DNA of 37,683 bases from Boothiomyces macroporosus. Lineage: Eukaryota; Chytridiomycota; Chytridiomycetes; Rhizophydiales; Terramycetaceae. A program made the translations under genes and the position numbers. The stretch lies in NCBI GenBank assembly GCA_027604185.1, contig JADGKB010000121.1, positions 1-37,683 of the forward strand. Reading direction: 5' to 3'. This document shows, one piece after another, positions 28,786 through 37,683 of this stretch (positions are counted from its first letter, which is position 1; every line of letters begins with the position of its first letter). Below the pieces are notes generated by a model, which was given only the letters and a program-made list of their open reading frames with translations, made no database searches and was not told the origin of the DNA.

Positions 28786-30569
28786 ATGTCCAAGGAAGCC
28801 ACGGTGTTCATTATTGATATCGGACCTTCAATGCCAAAGCGAGACCAGGCGGTTCAGATAGTCTCCAAGCTATTAATCAATAAAATGCAATCGAATCGCA
28901 AGGGAGATCAAGTCGGTATTCTCTTGGTTGGTGCAGAGACTTGCAACCGAGTGAATCAAGATGGTTATTAATACTAAACTAGATGAAGGATATGAGAATG
29001 TACTTGAAGTGAATTTTAAACTGGAAGATCCAGTCATCCTGTCTCCTGCTAACATAAAAATGGTTCAATTTATACAGCAAGCGAAACCAACTGAAGATGG
29101 AGATATTATGGATGTAACCTCAATTAACAAAGGCGCTGATTGTCGCGGTGCAAATGATTGCCAAACATACTGTATCTGAAAAGACTGGGAAACCGTTGAA
29201 ATACGATAAAAAGATTTACATTTTTACCAATGGAAACGGTCCTATCGATCAGGATGGATCGGAATTAGTTACAGGCAAACTGGATGAAGAGCAGATTAAA
29301 CTGTCGGTGTGTGGATTTGATTTCCAAGGAGAAGATAACCAAAACTTTTTAATGTCCCTTGCAGCGAGGAAGGATGAATCACTAGGTGCCTGTTATTAAC
29401 CACAGGTAATAGCAATTTTATCTAGGCATGTATTTTGAGGCACAGGATGCGTTGGATTTGATCAACCAGCAAACCACAAAGCAAGTTAAACCAACAACTA
29501 CCTTTCGAGGCAACTTGACACTGGGCGATCCAGAGAATATAGATACTTCCTTGAGAATACCAATATGGATTTACAACAAGACTAGTGTCCTCACACTACC
29601 AACAGCAAAGAAACAATCCAAGCCTGGCGTTGAGTTGGGCGGTGGTAAGATTGAAATTATCTCTTCACCAAAGTTGGTTAAAGAAGAAAAAGATGAAGAA
29701 ATGGAAAGAATCAAGTCATTTAGATATGGCAAACACCTCATTCCATTTATTGCAGAAGACGAAGAAAGCGCTCAACTAGAGACTGAAAAATCATTATCCA
29801 TCATTACATTTGTACCAAAGGAAAAGATAAAGAGAGAATATTACATGGGCAATGTATTGGCTGTAATTAAAGATCCTACATCTAAAAGTGTCCAATTAGA
29901 TTCAATAGTAGAAGCGTGTAAATTAAACAATGTAGTTGGAATAGCAAGATATGTAAGAACAGATAAAGCTGCAGTGAAAATGTGTGCATTGATACCAAAC
30001 CGAAAAGGCTATTTCTACATGATTCAACTTCCGTACCAAAACGACATTTATCATTTCCACTTCAGTACTTTACCAACTCCAAAGAAAGATTTGTCAATTG
30101 AACAGGCTTTAGACGAATTTATTAATTCCAATGAACAGTCACTTATGCCAAAGGAAATATTCAACCCAGTGTATCAACAAATGATAGAGTCTATAGTAAA
30201 TAGAGCAATGGGCAAACCATTACCTGAAATACAACCAATGTTTGATTATAAATTGGACGACAAGAAATTGAAGCCATTATTCGAAATTACCAAAATTATC
30301 GAGAAACCCAAAGGCAAAATCAAAAACCAGACCAGTGTAAAAGAAATTGTGTTGGATGATTTGGATGATTTATGGTCTGATGATGAAAAGAGTAATGAAT
30401 GGGAAACTGTCAATTGGAAGAAAAAGGAAGAGGACGACTTTGTACTTTTAGAAGCGCAAAAAGTGTTGGGTAAACCGAGCGATGAATTTGTACTGGTAGA
30501 TAAGGTTACTGTAGTTGACTGTAGGATGTTAAAGAAGAGAAGGATTTGCTTGATGATTTGTTTTTCTGA
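28786..30569 (+). CDS. KU80: Ku80, DNA double-strand-break end-binding subunit
   Basis: The partner of Ku70 in non-homologous end joining and telomere maintenance, nuclear. 561 residues (yeast 629, human 732) from exons 28786-28963, 28983-29113, 29133-29385, 29426-30504 and 30525-30569. Introns are 19, 19, 40 and 20 nt. The vWA-like N-terminus EATVFIIDIGPSM fits fungal Ku80. The splice after exon 2 makes MDALIVAVQMI, matching the conserved DALIV segment. FRGNLTLGDP and RIPIWIYNKT open the beta-barrel, and SFRYGKHLIPF, YYMGNVLAVIKDP and VGIARYVRTD follow. The 40-nt intron reads as two adjoining 20-nt introns. The last intron (30505-30524) is preferred over read-through because it ends the protein in an acidic DLLDDLFF, like the Ku80 C-terminal tail. 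Read-through would end at 30576 with a basic tail. Confidence 0.92.
29386..29425 (+). other. Composite 40-nt intron: two abutting 20-nt introns
   Basis: 29386-29405 (GTGCC...CCACAG) and 29406-29425 (GTAAT...ATCTAG) are each complete 20-nt GT-AG introns with no exon base between them. Removing both, or the whole 40 nt, restores the Ku80 frame; removing only one leaves an in-frame stop. Confidence 0.65.
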
Positions 30570-30631
30570 GTATTAGTTCAAATACTTGAGTCAATTTGTG
30601 AAACACCAATATATTTTCTTTGTCTTTTCAG

Positions 30632-31089
30632 AATGTCCACTAAAATTACTACCTTGGGATTGATTTCAGACTCTAAAGGCTACCGCTACCAAGAAACATA
30701 CAACAGCTATTGGGCACCAGCTCTTTCTGAACAGATTTCAATCTCATCCTTACAGAAATAAACAAAACCGCTGATATTGGCCCTAAAATGAAAACTGGTT
30801 TAACATACATGGCTGCAACTGTTTTACTTACAGCACTTGTCGTAGGTGTGTCAATTGGAGTATGGAAAGTAATTCCATATTTATTTTTGTCTTTGGGATT
30901 ATATTTACAGTCTACAATCACCACTCTGCTTACAATAGAATGAACCGCGAATTGGCTAATACCGCCAATAGATTAACACAAACTTTATCATCAAAGAAGT
31001 TGGTTGTAGAATACCTTGGGTTCATTGGTGAAGGAATTTCTGGTACCCCTGGCCAAGATGTTAATGTTCAATATGAGGATATCGTATAG
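30632..31089 (+). CDS. Small membrane protein, exon structure unresolved
   Basis: Three coding-like blocks follow one another. From the ATG at 30632: MSTKITTLGLISDSKGYRY and on to about 30730. From about 30752: EINKTADIGPKMKTGLTYMA plus a hydrophobic helix (ATVLLTALVVGV). Then FVFGIIFTVYNHHSAYNRMN and a helical tail to the stop at 31087-31089. A 20-nt GT-AG intron (30852-30871) could join blocks two and three. No GT lies where blocks one and two must be joined, so that junction would need a non-GT donor, or a base may be wrong in the sequence. Alternatively the ATG at 30862 starts an independent 75-residue one-helix protein. No family is recognised. AATAAA occurs at about 31134. Confidence 0.4.
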
Positions 31090-31554
31090 CATGCCAGTTA
31101 TTACTATTCCAGTGCAAGCATTGGATATTTCGACTCAATAAAACTTTGGTCAATAGCAACTTATTAAAACTTGCGGTCGAGCAAAGTCATACCCACATTG
31201 TTTTTACTCCAAAGAAATGAGCTCTTGCATTGGAGTCTGTGCATGAACAGGCTTCCTCTTGCGCGTCGTTTTGTGTCCAGTTTGGGCAACCAAAGGGGCG
31301 GCTGATCACTTTTTGGGGAACTCACAGCTGGATCGAGGCAGTGAAAGAAAAAGAAACTAAAAATATTCAGCCAATACTAACAGCTAGCCCTCCACCATTT
31401 CCCAACATCTTTCAAACTCTACACCAACCACCGCCATCCAATTTATTTTAAGCCAAAATTCAATCCCGAATTAAAAATATGGTCGTGCGCTCAAACAGCA
31501 GAAACAAATTCACCGAACGCGGGTATATAAATCAAACCCCAGGATTTCTTTTTC
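31090..31554. other. Intergenic region upstream of the 7TM pair
   Basis: About 465 bases. A 73-codon ORF (31230-31451) begins at TTG and shows no motif. The TATA box at 31524-31531 is the only element I support. Confidence 0.5.
31524..31531 (+). promoter_or_regulatory. TATA box of 7TM gene A
   Basis: TATATAAA lies 24-31 bases before the ATG at 31555. Confidence 0.6.
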
Positions 31555-32664
31555 ATGAGAAACTTTATCGCATACACTATTCCCTCATGTCTATTCGTAG
31601 GATTTGCAATCCATGACTTGTTTTCTTCACTGATACTATTACTGACAAAATACAAAACTGCTGGAAGTACAATTCTTTGGAAAATTGCTTTTATTACGTG
31701 GTTCTTTATATTTTCATTGATTTCATTACAAGTCATGGTTCTTGACTTTTTCGCCAGTCCGTATGTCGCTACCAACATGTACATTGGGTTTATTATTGGG
31801 CTGAATTATTTTATGAACTGGCTGGTTACAGTTGGAATTAGTTTTATGCTGGTGGTTAGGATAAAGCTGTTTTATGGTAAAACATCCACTATTTTCAAAC
31901 TGATGACCATCTATGGAGTGGTAGTGGTATTCCTCAAGCTTGCTGGAAACGGTTTGGGAATGTATGTATGCTACCGTGTTGCTAACGGGCAGTATCTTAT
32001 ACCCAACTTTGATCCACTGTATCCAGTAATTAAATTTTAACTTTAGAGCGTGGCCCTAGCTTTGGCATTTGGGTTGTCGTTTGAAGGAGTCTTTTCAGCA
32101 ATTGGCACAGTGTCTTTCTTGTACTTTTTGACTGGGTTCCAAGGTTTCAAGAGGGATATCATCAAAGACAAAAAGTTTCAATATGAAGCTGCCAGATTGA
32201 CAGTCATTTTTGGCCTTAGTATCCTGGTATCCATTCTCGGGATTTGGCTAGCAATTAATGATAATTGGATTGACCACTCTGCTTACTTTATTCCATCTTG
32301 CATCTATTCATTAGAATTGCTGGCATTCCTGGATCTATCATATAACAATGCCAAGGAAATGCTGGTGTCGTCGAAGGAAAAGAGTGGAAGCAGGAACAGC
32401 AGAACCGGAATTGAAAGCCGACAAAAGTCTACTACCGCAGTGTCCATACAGGGAAAAGATCTTCCCCAGTATGAAAGACAGTTCAAATCCATGGCTTCTA
32501 GTCAGTACTCTGCAAGTCAGAACCCATACTCTCCTGAACAGTCCCAGTTTGCTAATCAATATTCACAAGGTAATACCAGCGAATTCAAGCTAACTTCGAT
32601 GCCTCCGAAACAACAAAAGAAAACCCATACATACGATCCGACAAAAGTCGTCAACTATTTCTAA
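31555..32664 (+). CDS. Seven-helix receptor-like protein, paralog A
   Basis: 362 residues from exons 31555-32025 and 32047-32664, with a 21-nt intron (32026-32046) inside the conserved DPLYP|SVALALAF segment. About seven hydrophobic segments run from residue 8 to about 260, beginning IPSCLFVGFAIHDLF and ending with SAYFIPSCIYSLELLAFLDL. A Lys-rich loop (FKRDIIKDKKF) sits between helices 5 and 6. A Ser/Gln-rich cytoplasmic tail of about 100 residues ends in SMPPKQQ...VVNYF. The layout resembles a G-protein-coupled receptor, but no class motif (DRY, NPxxY) is clear, so the class is unknown. Paralog B follows 84 bases downstream. AATAAA at 32663-32668 overlaps the stop. Confidence 0.75.
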
Positions 32665-32668
32665 TAAA
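32663..32668 (+). promoter_or_regulatory. AATAAA overlapping the stop of 7TM gene A
   Basis: The TAA stop at 32662-32664 begins the hexamer AATAAA. Confidence 0.6.
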
Positions 32669-32747
32669 TCTTGGTCAATGGTCGTGTTTCATCTTGTGGC
32701 CGTTTCCATACAAAAAAATTGTTATACCGCAAAGGGTTTCATAAAAA

Positions 32748-33788
32748 ATGCGAGACTATAATGCATACATCATTCCATCTTGTGTATTTGTAGGCTTTGC
32801 CATTCATGATTTGTTTATTGCTATTTTGCTGCTCGGTGCCAAGGCAAGAAAGGCTGGTAGTACAATCTTGTGGAAGGTCGCTTTGATCACTTGGATACTT
32901 ATACTGGCCTTTGTTGTTTGCCAAGTGGTTGTACTGGATTACTATGCCTCGCCTTACTATACTACCATTTCGTTTGTTGCGTTTATGGTTGGTATCAATT
33001 ACGTTACACATTTCTTGGCGACTATTGGGATTACGGCAATGATGGTTGTTCGAGTGCGGTTATTCTATGGTGCCAAATCAAGCTTTTATAGACTAATGGC
33101 TGTGTTTGGGGTTTTGGTGGTCTTGTTCAAAGGAATTGCTTGTACGATAGGAACACTTGTTTGCCTACACGTCTCCAATGGAGACTATGCTCACTTTACC
33201 TATGATCCCTTGTATACTGATATTGCTCTGTCGTTTGCAGTTGCTCTTCCAATCGAAGGGGTGTTTGCAGTATCTGGCACTCTATCATTCCTGTACTTTT
33301 TAACAGACTTCAAAGGATTCAACAACAAGGAAATTCGTAAAGACAAGAAATTCCAAAGCGAAGGACTTCGACTATTGGTGATTTTTGCATTGAATATTGC
33401 GGTAGCAATTCTTGCAATTTGCGTTGCAATCGAAGACATGTACATTGATCATGTGTCCTTTTTTATCCCATCATGTATCTACGCACTAGAATTTCACGCA
33501 TTCTTGGATCTATCCTACAATAATGCCAAAGAGATGCTTGCCACTACCCGCTCTTCTGAGAAGAAGGAAAAGTCAACCAATCTTGTTAATAGACATACAA
33601 GCAATTCTAGAGCGAATCAAACTTTTGATTCTCATGATGAACAGCCAAACGTGTTTCAAGCTGCCGGGTATAGTGCTTCGTACGAGTTCAAGTCTAGAAA
33701 CCCGCATTCAGAATATAAGCCGCAATTGTATCATGCTCCGATTAATTCTATGCCTCCAAAACAGAATCCGACGGTGGAATATTTCTAA
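32748..33788 (+). CDS. Seven-helix receptor-like protein, paralog B
   Basis: 346 residues, no intron. It aligns with paralog A end to end: AYIIPSCVFVGFAIHDLF, AGSTILWKVALITW, DPLYTDIALSFAVALPIEGVF, the loop NNKEIRKDKKFQ, and IPSCIYALEFHAFLDLSYNN before the tail. The position of A's 21-nt intron is uninterrupted here. The tail differs in sequence but again ends SMPPKQ...TVEYF. The gene starts 83 bases after the stop of A, so promoter and poly(A) elements must be very compact; only a weak TTATACC at about 32720 is seen. It is a tandem duplicate, probably a plasma-membrane sensor whose ligand cannot be inferred. Confidence 0.8.
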   Translation: MRDYNAYIIPSCVFVGFAIHDLFIAILLLGAKARKAGSTILWKVALITWILILAFVVCQVVVLDYYASPYYTTISFVAFMVGINYVTHFLATIGITAMMVVRVRLFYGAKSSFYRLMAVFGVLVVLFKGIACTIGTLVCLHVSNGDYAHFTYDPLYTDIALSFAVALPIEGVFAVSGTLSFLYFLTDFKGFNNKEIRKDKKFQSEGLRLLVIFALNIAVAILAICVAIEDMYIDHVSFFIPSCIYALEFHAFLDLSYNNAKEMLATTRSSEKKEKSTNLVNRHTSNSRANQTFDSHDEQPNVFQAAGYSASYEFKSRNPHSEYKPQLYHAPINSMPPKQNPTVEYF

Positions 33789-34205
33789 ACACTATTCCGA
33801 GGTTTTGCCTATCTATTATTGATTTATAAAAAATAAAAAAGATATTGTTGGTGGATACAGACGGAAAGAGTATTAATCAAGATAGTGCCTATGAATTCTT
33901 GTGATCGGCTTGTTTATCTATTATTTGCATTATTTCGCATAATTTTAGGCTGGTTTCTCTTGTAACGGCCGAGTACATCGGGATTCACTTTTTTGTGGTG
34001 ATGACGCGGATACAAAAGTCATGATCCTTTCCGCGGATGTATTTTGCTAAACGTAAATATCACGTTGGCATACTATTCCTGGCAGTTTTCAATTATTTTT
34101 AATTCAAAATCCGTTTTAATTGAAAAGGACCCGATCCATTCTAACTTCGGCTTTCAACACAAACCCGATATAAAAAGCAAGAAAAATCAAGAGGTTCACT
34201 TCATT
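33789..34205. other. Intergenic region upstream of the ABC transporter
   Basis: About 420 bases, no coding sequence seen. In-frame codons upstream of 34206 are AT-rich and not homologous to transporters. It holds the TATA box at 34169-34176. Confidence 0.5.
34169..34176 (+). promoter_or_regulatory. TATA box of the ABC transporter gene
   Basis: TATAAAAA lies 30-37 bases before the ATG at 34206. Confidence 0.65.
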
Positions 34206-37200
34206 ATGACTGAAAAGGAAAAGATTGACCTTTCAGAAGACACATCTGGTTCAAAGGATATTGCGAAACCAAAGGCAATTCCGTACTGGAAATTGTTCAC
34301 TTATGCAACGACGGTGGAATTACTATTCGATGCATTTGGAGTATTCATGGCTGTCGTTTCTGGCTCCGCACTGCCGTTTACCACAATTATTTTTGGGGAT
34401 TTGGTAGATTCGTTTGCTAAATGGCAAGGTAATTCCTAGTTAATATCAGCACAACCTGCTCCTGGAGTATACATCACTGCTGACCAACTAGCATCGGATG
34501 TCAATGGCAAAATCATTTATTTTATTTATCTTGCAATCATTTCATTTGTAGCTACTTATGCATTCATGGCCACTTTTGTTTATACTTCAGAAGCATCCTG
34601 TCATAGAATCAGAAAAGAGTATTTATTGGCAGTTATGAGACAGGACATTGCCTGGTTTGATACTGTTGGGGCTGGAGAAGTTTCTACTCGTATTACCAAC
34701 GACACTCTGTTGATTCAAGACGGTATTGGTGAAAAACTGCCTTTAGCTTTTGCTTCTGTTGCTACTTTTATTGCTGGATTCTCCATTGCCTTTTACAGAA
34801 GCTGGAAAATGACATTGATGCTGCTATCTGTCATCCCATTCATTGTTGTTTCAGCTGCGATTATGAATATTGCAGCTGGTAGATTCCAAACTAGAATTTC
34901 CGCCCTATACGGAAGTGCAGGGAATATTGCTGAAGAAAGCATCAGTTCCGTTAGAACTGTTGCCTCGTTTAACGGCCAAAAGAAAGTATCTGCTATTTAC
35001 GATGAAAGCTTGGGTGCTGCTAGAAAAGAAGGTATCAAGAAATCATATGTCGTTGGTCTTGGGTTGGGTGTACTAATGTTCTTTTTGTACTTGGCGTACT
35101 CTATTGCCTTTTGGTATGGACATATCTTGTTGAACAATAATGAAATCACTGTTGGTACTGTCGTCAATGTCTTCTTTGCAGTATTGATTGGTGCCTTTTC
35201 TCTAGGCCAACTTGCGCCAGATCTTCAAGCTTTCGCCTTTGGTATTGGTGCTGGAAACAAGATTTTTGAAACTATTGAACGTGTACCACCAATCGACGCT
35301 TACAATGAAGGCGGATTCAAGATTCCAAAAGATACCGTTCAAGGGAAAATTGAACTAAAGGATGTCCAAGTAATTACAAACTAACCCTAGTTTACCTACC
35401 CATCCAGAAAAGAGGTAAAGATTTTGAAAAAGCTTTCTCTTACTGTTTTACCTGGACAAACGGTTGCTTTGGTTGGGCAATCTGGAAGCGGAAAAAGTAC
35501 CATTATCCAATTGCTTGAACGATTCTATGATCCGCAAGCTGGTACAGTTGAACTGGATGGCAAACCGCTAACGGACTTGAACCTTGCTTCTCTCCGTCAA
35601 GTCATCGGTCTAGTATCTCAGGAACCTGTATTGTTTGAAGGTACTGTCGCTGAAAATGTTGCACAGGGGTTAGTGGGATCCAAATTTGAACATGTCACTG
35701 GAGAGGAAAGACTTGCTTTGATTCAAGAAGCTTGCAAACAAGCAAATGCCCATGAATTCATTTTGAACTTGCCTAATGGTTACAATACTCAAGTCGGAGA
35801 AAGAGGTATGCTCTTATCGGGAGGACAAAAACAAAGAGTAGCTATTGCACGTGCTATCATTAAGGATCCAAAGATTCTCTTGTTGGATGAAGCCACTTCT
35901 GCCCTTGATACTACCTCGGAAAGAATTGTGCAAGAAGCTCTTGACAATGTCTCAAAGACTCGCACGACTATTGCTATTGCACATAGACTAAGTACAATCA
36001 AAAACGCAGACAAAATCATTGTGATGGTAAGAGGTGAAATTGTGGAACAGGGTAATCATGCTGAACTTTTGGCTACTGGAGGGCTTTACTCTGAATTGGT
36101 TGCAGCTCAAGAATTAGAAACCAGCAAAGCTGCTCAAGTTGCTGAAAAGGAACACCAAGAAGAAGCTTACACTGGATTGAAACCAGCAATCAGTGTTGAA
36201 CACGTCAAAGGAAAAGATATCGAAGAAGGTGAGGAAAAGGAAATGAGCTCGTTCCAAGTGTTGGTCGAAATTATGAAGTTCAATTTGCCAGAGCTGAACT
36301 ATACTATTCTTGGTTTTATTTCTGCTATTGGAACAGGTCTCGTCTATCCATTCTTTGCCTACACGTAATTTACTTTTAATTATAGTTTTGCTTCTATTAT
36401 TGATGCTTTCTCCAAGAAAGGACCTGAATTAGATACTGAAGCTCGCAACTGGGCACTTGCTTTCATTGGCATTGCAATTTGGAACTTGATTTTCAACTTT
36501 GGTCAAAATGCATTCTTTGGTATCACTGCAGAACTACTTACTGAAAGGCTTCGCAAGTTGGTCTTTAAGGCGATCATGCGTCAAGAAATTGCATTCTTTG
36601 ATGAAGAATCACACTCTACTGGAGCTTTGACTTCAAACTTGTCTACTGATGCGCAAAAAGTTCAAGGTGCGTCTGGTTCAACTTTGGGCATGATTCTTCA
36701 AATTCTTGTTAATTTGGTTGGTAGTTTGATTATTTCGTTTACATTTGGATGGAAATTAGCTGCCGTCGCCACTGCTTGCCTACCATTCTTGGTACTCATG
36801 TCGTCTATCCGTATGGCTATTTTCACATACTTTTCAAACAAGAGCAAAGCTGCTTATGAAAGATCTGCTCAAGTTGCGTGTGAATCAGTTGCTGCTATTA
36901 AAACAGTTCAATCATTAACTAGAGAAAAGGCTGTCTACAATAGTTACACTGAACAATTGGTGCAGCCTTTGAGAGATGGATTAAGAAATGCAATTTTCAA
37001 TACTCCTCTATATGCTTTGGCACAAAGTTTCAATTTTGTAATCAATGCTTTGGTCTTTTGGTACGGTGGTCAATTAATCGCATACAATGGATACACAACC
37101 AAACAATTCTTTACTGTTTTCGTGGCTATTATTTTTGGTGCTCAAGGTATTGGTCGTGTGTTTGCATATGCACCAGATTTGGCTCGTGCTAAGGGTTCGG

Positions 37201-37683
37201 GAGAAAGCATTCTCCGTCTCCTTAGAAGAGTTCCATTCATCGATTCAGAGTCTGACGAAGGAGAAAAGATTGAAAAAACTGAAGGGCATGTTAAGTTCGA
37301 AAACGTTCAATTCCGCTATCCAACTCGAAAGCACGTTCAAGTATTGAAGGGTCTTAATATTGAAGTTAAGCCTGGCCAATTCGCTGCCTTGGTCGGACCT
37401 AGTGGCTGCGGAAAGAGTACTACTGTTGGTTTGATTGAAAGATTTTACGATGTCACTGGAGGTAAAGTCACTTTGGATGGAAAAGACATTTCAAAACTTA
37501 ACGTTTCTGCTTACAGGAAATTAATTGGCATGGTTTCTCAAGAACCAAACCTGTTTGACACTACGATCAAGGAAAACATTATGTTTGGACTTGACTATAT
37601 TCCTACACAAGAAGAAATTGAAGCTGCGTGCAAATCGGCTAATATCCATGATTTTATCATGGGATTACCAGACAACTACAACA
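34206..37683 (+). CDS. Full-size ABCB (P-glycoprotein/MDR-type) transporter, 3' end outside window
   Basis: 1138 residues are visible; the family is usually about 1250-1350. Exons: 34206-34428, 34450-35369, 35391-36364, 36386 to the edge. All three introns are 21 nt. Layout is TMD1-NBD1-TMD2-NBD2. NBD1 has Walker [10 protein letters not shown] (about 410-418), the signature [14 protein letters not shown] (about 523) and Walker [13 protein letters not shown] (about 543), with the switch region IAHRLST. The intron at 35370-35390 falls just before the conserved [16 protein letters not shown]2 begins in exon 3-4. NBD2 shows A-loop FRYPTRK and Walker [10 protein letters not shown] (about 1043), and its signature lies beyond the edge. 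It exports hydrophobic compounds, lipids or peptides from the plasma or vacuolar membrane. A drug-efflux or a-factor-type role cannot be told apart here. No key residue is missing in the visible part. Confidence 0.95.

Noticed and set aside
30505..30576. Ku80 read-through to the stop ending at 30576
   Set aside because: Gives a basic tail with no similarity; the 20-nt intron gives an acidic Ku80-like end. Kept as the less likely alternative.
31230..31451. 73-codon ORF before the 7TM pair
   Set aside because: Begins at TTG, lies in promoter-like sequence, no motif.
1..37683. CRISPR arrays, prokaryotic operons, insertion sequences, rRNA genes
   Set aside because: Nothing of these kinds is visible. 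The window is eukaryotic, with spliced genes and no transposase, reverse transcriptase or regularly spaced repeats.

Overview
The window is eukaryotic nuclear DNA, gene-dense and with standard stop codons. I read it as an early-diverging fungus, but the lineage cannot be fixed from the sequence. Pointers are an HDEL ER-retention tail, a fungal-looking Ku80, a GPI-type histidine phosphatase, seven-helix receptors, and PAN, VWD/EGF and EXORDIUM-like secreted proteins. The most distinctive trait is splicing. I reconstructed 40 introns from reading-frame continuity, and 35 of them are only 19-21 nt long. They are GT..AG, with a ctaat/ttaat/taac-like element ending a few bases before the 3' splice site. 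Genes are also compact outside the introns. TATA boxes lie about 25-50 nt before the ATG, and in seven genes the TAA stop is physically part of an AATAAA poly(A) signal.

Layout. 1-5744: two almost identical sucrose-transporter-like (GPH/SUT) genes, the first cut by the window edge, flanking a secreted VWD plus EGF protein. 5901-7908 (minus): replication factor CDC45. 8071-8217 (minus): a doubtful 48-codon ORF. 9119-11453: an 83-aa protein with a PAM2 motif, then a WD40-cyclophilin (PPWD1 type). 12095-13301: an ER-luminal EMC1-propeller-like protein ending in HDEL. 14833-16100: a coiled-coil protein in which consecutive exons each encode one 39-residue repeat. 16264-20372: a large modular PAN-like single-pass receptor. 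20609-23866 (minus): an EXORDIUM-like secreted protein with a Cys-rich tail, a small tail-anchored protein, and a membrane-anchored protein with two PAH (Sin3-type) repeats.

24206-26484: a 15-PGDH-like short-chain dehydrogenase, a small membrane protein and a seven-helix protein. 26874-28403: a GPI-type histidine acid phosphatase (MINPP-like). 28786-30569: Ku80, with a 40-nt intron that reads as two abutting 20-nt introns. 30632-31089: a small membrane protein with unresolved exon structure. 31555-33788: two tandem paralogous seven-helix proteins, one with and one without an ultrashort intron. 34206 to the window end: a full-size ABCB transporter running off the edge.

The genes do not form one pathway. 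They mix housekeeping functions (CDC45, Ku80, PPWD1) with an outward-facing set: transporters, receptors, and secreted or GPI-anchored proteins. The strongest candidates for undescribed biology are the ultrashort-intron system with its exon-per-repeat gene, the membrane-tethered PAH protein, the PAM2 micro-protein and the PAN receptor. All gene models rest on reading frame and motif recognition. No RNA or database evidence was available.
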